Part shown: positions 15,334 to 17,200 of the stretch, piece by piece
Layout: the number at the start of each line of letters is the position of its first letter
Position numbering within the stretch: the stretch's first letter is position 1
Source of the DNA: an uncultured Phycisphaerales bacterium
Lineage (GTDB): Bacteria; Planctomycetota; Phycisphaerae; UBA1845; CAIVHJ01
Assembly: GCA_903905665.1 (NCBI GenBank)
Contig: CAIVHJ010000462.1
Coordinates: 1 to 17,200 of the forward strand
Length of the DNA: 17,200 nucleotides
Reading direction: 5' to 3'
Notes under the pieces: generated by a model
The model's database searches: none
Told to the model about the DNA's origin: nothing
Seen by the model: the letters and a program-made list of their open reading frames with translations, nothing else
Made by a program: the position numbers and the translations under genes

Positions 15334-16083
15334 TCATTTCACGAACAGATCACGTAACCACTGGACGGTGGTTTGGCGGCCGAGTTCGGCGATGGCGTCG
15401 GTCAGGGGAATGTCCTTGGGGCAGACTTTGACGCAGTTTTGGGCATTTCCGCAGTCCGTGATGCCCCCCGGAGCCATAAGGGTGTGCAAACGATCCGGCT
15501 TATCGTATTCTCCGGTGGGATGAACATTGTGCATCATCACCTGCCCTAGCGGAGCCGGCCCGACAAATTCCGATTCGGAATGATACTGCGGACACGCCTC
15601 CATGCAGCAACCGCACGTCATGCAGCGCGAAAATAAATACCGCAGCGATTGTACGCTCGGCGACATCAACGGCGCGTGGCGATGAACGTCCCAGGTTCCG
15701 TCGAGACTGATCCACGATTTGACTTTCGTCAGGGCGTTGAACATTTTTGACCGATCGACGACCAAATCGCGCACCAGCGGAAACTTCGTCAGCGGTTCCA
15801 GCACGATCGGCTGGTCCAGATCATCCACCAGCGTCGCGCACGCCTGACGCGGAAGACCGTTGATGATCATGCTGCACGCCCCGCACACTTCCTCCATGCA
15901 GTTGCAGTCCCACACCACCGGCACCACCCGCTTCCCCTGAACGTTGACCGGGTTCTCCCGAATCTCCATCAGCGCCGAAATCACATTGTGCCCCGGCGCA
16001 TAAGGAACCTTGAATTCCTCCCAATACGAACGCGCACCAGGTCCCTCCTGCCGCTTGATCTTAAAATGGATGATTTGATTCAT
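15334..16083 (-). CDS. sdhB: Succinate dehydrogenase / fumarate reductase iron-sulfur subunit
   Basis: A 249-residue subunit B that carries electrons between the flavoprotein and membrane quinone. The [2Fe-2S] domain has C60, C67, C70 and C82 (DCNCMEEVCGAC...C), with an additional C62. The C-terminal ferredoxin-type domain has C154, C157, C160 and C164 in CMTCGCCMEACP, and C211, C217 and C221 in CGNAQNCVKVCPK; by comparison with known enzymes C154, C157, C160 and C221 hold [4Fe-4S] and C164, C211 and C217 hold [3Fe-4S]. Length and motifs are complete. GAGGAA precedes the ATG at 16083. The order A then B, with any cytochrome b gene outside the window, fits the Bacillus/epsilon-type b558 arrangement. 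Sequence alone does not tell succinate oxidation from fumarate reduction. Confidence 0.95.
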   Translation of the reverse strand: MNQIIHFKIKRQEGPGARSYWEEFKVPYAPGHNVISALMEIRENPVNVQGKRVVPVVWDCNCMEEVCGACSMIINGLPRQACATLVDDLDQPIVLEPLTKFPLVRDLVVDRSKMFNALTKVKSWISLDGTWDVHRHAPLMSPSVQSLRYLFSRCMTCGCCMEACPQYHSESEFVGPAPLGQVMMHNVHPTGEYDKPDRLHTLMAPGGITDCGNAQNCVKVCPKDIPLTDAIAELGRQTTVQWLRDLFVK

Positions 16084-16156
16084 CAGATAATTCCTCTACA
16101 CGAGTATCCCCGCGAAAACATCACTCTCAGAGTCTGACACCGGAAGACCGGGCTCT

Positions 16157-17200
16157 TTACCGATAATCCCGCGGGGTCTGAGCCGGAAGCACCGACTGAT
16201 CCACGGGCACAAATTCGATGGACGGTCCCTCAGGTGTATGCGTCGCCATCGTGGTCTTGAGCCACTTGTCGTTGTTGGCTTTCCATCGTGATTTATAGGC
16301 ATCGTACTCCGGATCACCCTCGAACTTCCCTTCGGGAACTTTCAGTTCAAACTCCGCCTTGTAATGCGACCCGCGACATTCATCACGAAGGCGCGCCCCC
16401 TTCACCACCACCTCCGCCAATACCAGCATGTCCTGCACCTGCCTCGCCCACGCCAGCGAAGCATTCGACCACGAACCGCGATCATCCAGGGCTATGTTTT
16501 GCGCCCGTTGCTGCAGTGTCTTGATCCCCGCCATCGCACGATCCAGAGCCTTGTTGTCTCGCTCCACAAAAACATTTTCCTTCATCAAACTTCCCAGTTC
16601 ACGATGCAGCGTGAACGGATTCTCTCCGCTCGTCCGGTCCAGAATTCGCTGGTTCATTTCGGCTTGACGCTTTTTCTCGCCGTCGTAAAGCACGGCGTTT
16701 GCGTCGGCGGACCGTTTTTTCAATCCTTTGACGTACGCACAGGCGGCGTCACCGGCAATCTGACCGCTGAACGTGGCGCTAAGCAGCGAATTCGCCCCAA
16801 GCCGATTGGCACCGTGATAGGCATTGTCGCACTCTCCGCAGGCGTACAAACCCGGAATACTGGTCGAATGGTTCTTCGGACTGATTCGCTTCATGGCGCC
16901 GGTCGCGGCATCTTTTTCATAATCCACCCACAACCCGCCCATCGTATAATGCATCGCCGGAAAAACCTTCATCGGTCGCGTGTATGGGTCCTCGCCCGAA
17001 AACGTCTGATACAACTCCAACACACCCCCCAGGCGACTCTCCAGAAACTTCTTGGGCAAATGAGACAAATCCATATAGACCACGTCCTGCCCGCCCAATC
17101 CCAGTCCCATGTGGCGACACACCTTGAAAATCGCACGACTCGCCACGTCTCGCGGCACCGTGATGCCGTAAGTCGGATACCATTCCTCCAAAAAGAAAAA
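16157..17200 (-). CDS. sdhA: Succinate dehydrogenase / fumarate reductase flavoprotein subunit, C-terminal part
   Basis: The C-terminal ~347 residues of the flavoprotein; the frame is open to the window edge, so the gene begins outside and the FAD-anchoring His and Rossmann fold are not visible. Recognisable parts: EEWYPTYGITVPRDVASRAI, VYMDLSHLPKK, the active-site region HYTMGGLWVDY with the substrate-binding His, then GLYACGECDNAYHGANRLGANSLLSATFSGQIAG, the conserved FAD/substrate segment. The C-terminal helical domain ends VPVDQSVLPAQTPRDYR. The enzyme oxidises succinate to fumarate or runs in reverse. It is followed after 73 bp by the iron-sulfur subunit. GC content here and in subunit B is clearly higher than in the complex operon at 4.8-12.9 kb, judged by eye. 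Confidence 0.93.
   Translation of the reverse strand, partial: FFFLEEWYPTYGITVPRDVASRAIFKVCRHMGLGLGGQDVVYMDLSHLPKKFLESRLGGVLELYQTFSGEDPYTRPMKVFPAMHYTMGGLWVDYEKDAATGAMKRISPKNHSTSIPGLYACGECDNAYHGANRLGANSLLSATFSGQIAGDAACAYVKGLKKRSADANAVLYDGEKKRQAEMNQRILDRTSGENPFTLHRELGSLMKENVFVERDNKALDRAMAGIKTLQQRAQNIALDDRGSWSNASLAWARQVQDMLVLAEVVVKGARLRDECRGSHYKAEFELKVPEGKFEGDPEYDAYKSRWKANNDKWLKTTMATHTPEGPSIEFVPVDQSVLPAQTPRDYR

Overview
The window looks like a chromosomal region of a free-living Gram-negative-type bacterium of moderate GC content. Three things lean towards Planctomycetota or a related lineage: an Asn-rich lipoprotein tail (NANENSNANLNSNASE), several starts with TTG/GTG or little Shine-Dalgarno signal, and a soluble-subunit succinate dehydrogenase pair with iron-sulfur then flavoprotein genes read on the minus strand. 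This assignment is an inference and is weak. Layout, left to right: (1) 126-782 (+), an unrecognised 218-residue protein with faint nuclease-like features. (2) 831-3939 (-), a two-component pair: a soluble GAF-type histidine kinase followed, with a short overlap, by an NtrC-type sigma-54 response regulator. (3) 3940-4792, a long non-coding stretch holding a remnant of a tRNA-Pro gene at 4493-4537 and a likely promoter at 4719-4747. (4) 4793-12903 (+), a compact set of seven genes: a regulator fusing an excisionase-type helix-turn-helix to a PTS EIIA(Ntr)-type domain, then six subunits of a membrane complex of the group 4 hydrogenase / complex I superfamily (HyfB, HyfC, HyfE, HyfF, HyfG and a ferredoxin-HyfI fusion). 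(5) 12943-13018 (-), an intact tRNA-Pro(GGG). (6) 13251-17200 (-), the end of succinate dehydrogenase/fumarate reductase subunit A, subunit B, an exported transglutaminase-like protein and a small Asn-rich putative lipoprotein. The main point of interest is the 4.8-12.9 kb cluster. The large subunit has the hydrogenase/NuoD fold signature and a NuoC-like N-terminus but lacks the cysteine ligands of the NiFe site: the first CxxC position reads ETLAGDTTIGH and no DPCxxC lies at the C-terminus. The small subunit keeps all Fe-S ligands and the membrane subunits keep their proton-channel Glu/Lys residues. This places it with the 'Ehr' (energy-converting hydrogenase-related) complexes, which are recognised from genomes but whose reaction is, to my knowledge, unknown. 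The expected working model is electron transfer from an unknown donor through three [4Fe-4S] clusters, coupled to ion pumping. The cluster lies between an intact tRNA-Pro and a same-orientation copy of that gene's 3' half, 8448 bp apart. That is the geometry left by site-specific integration at a tRNA 3' end, although no integrase is present in between. The EIIA-HTH protein at the head of the operon suggests control by phosphotransferase (PTS-Ntr) signalling.
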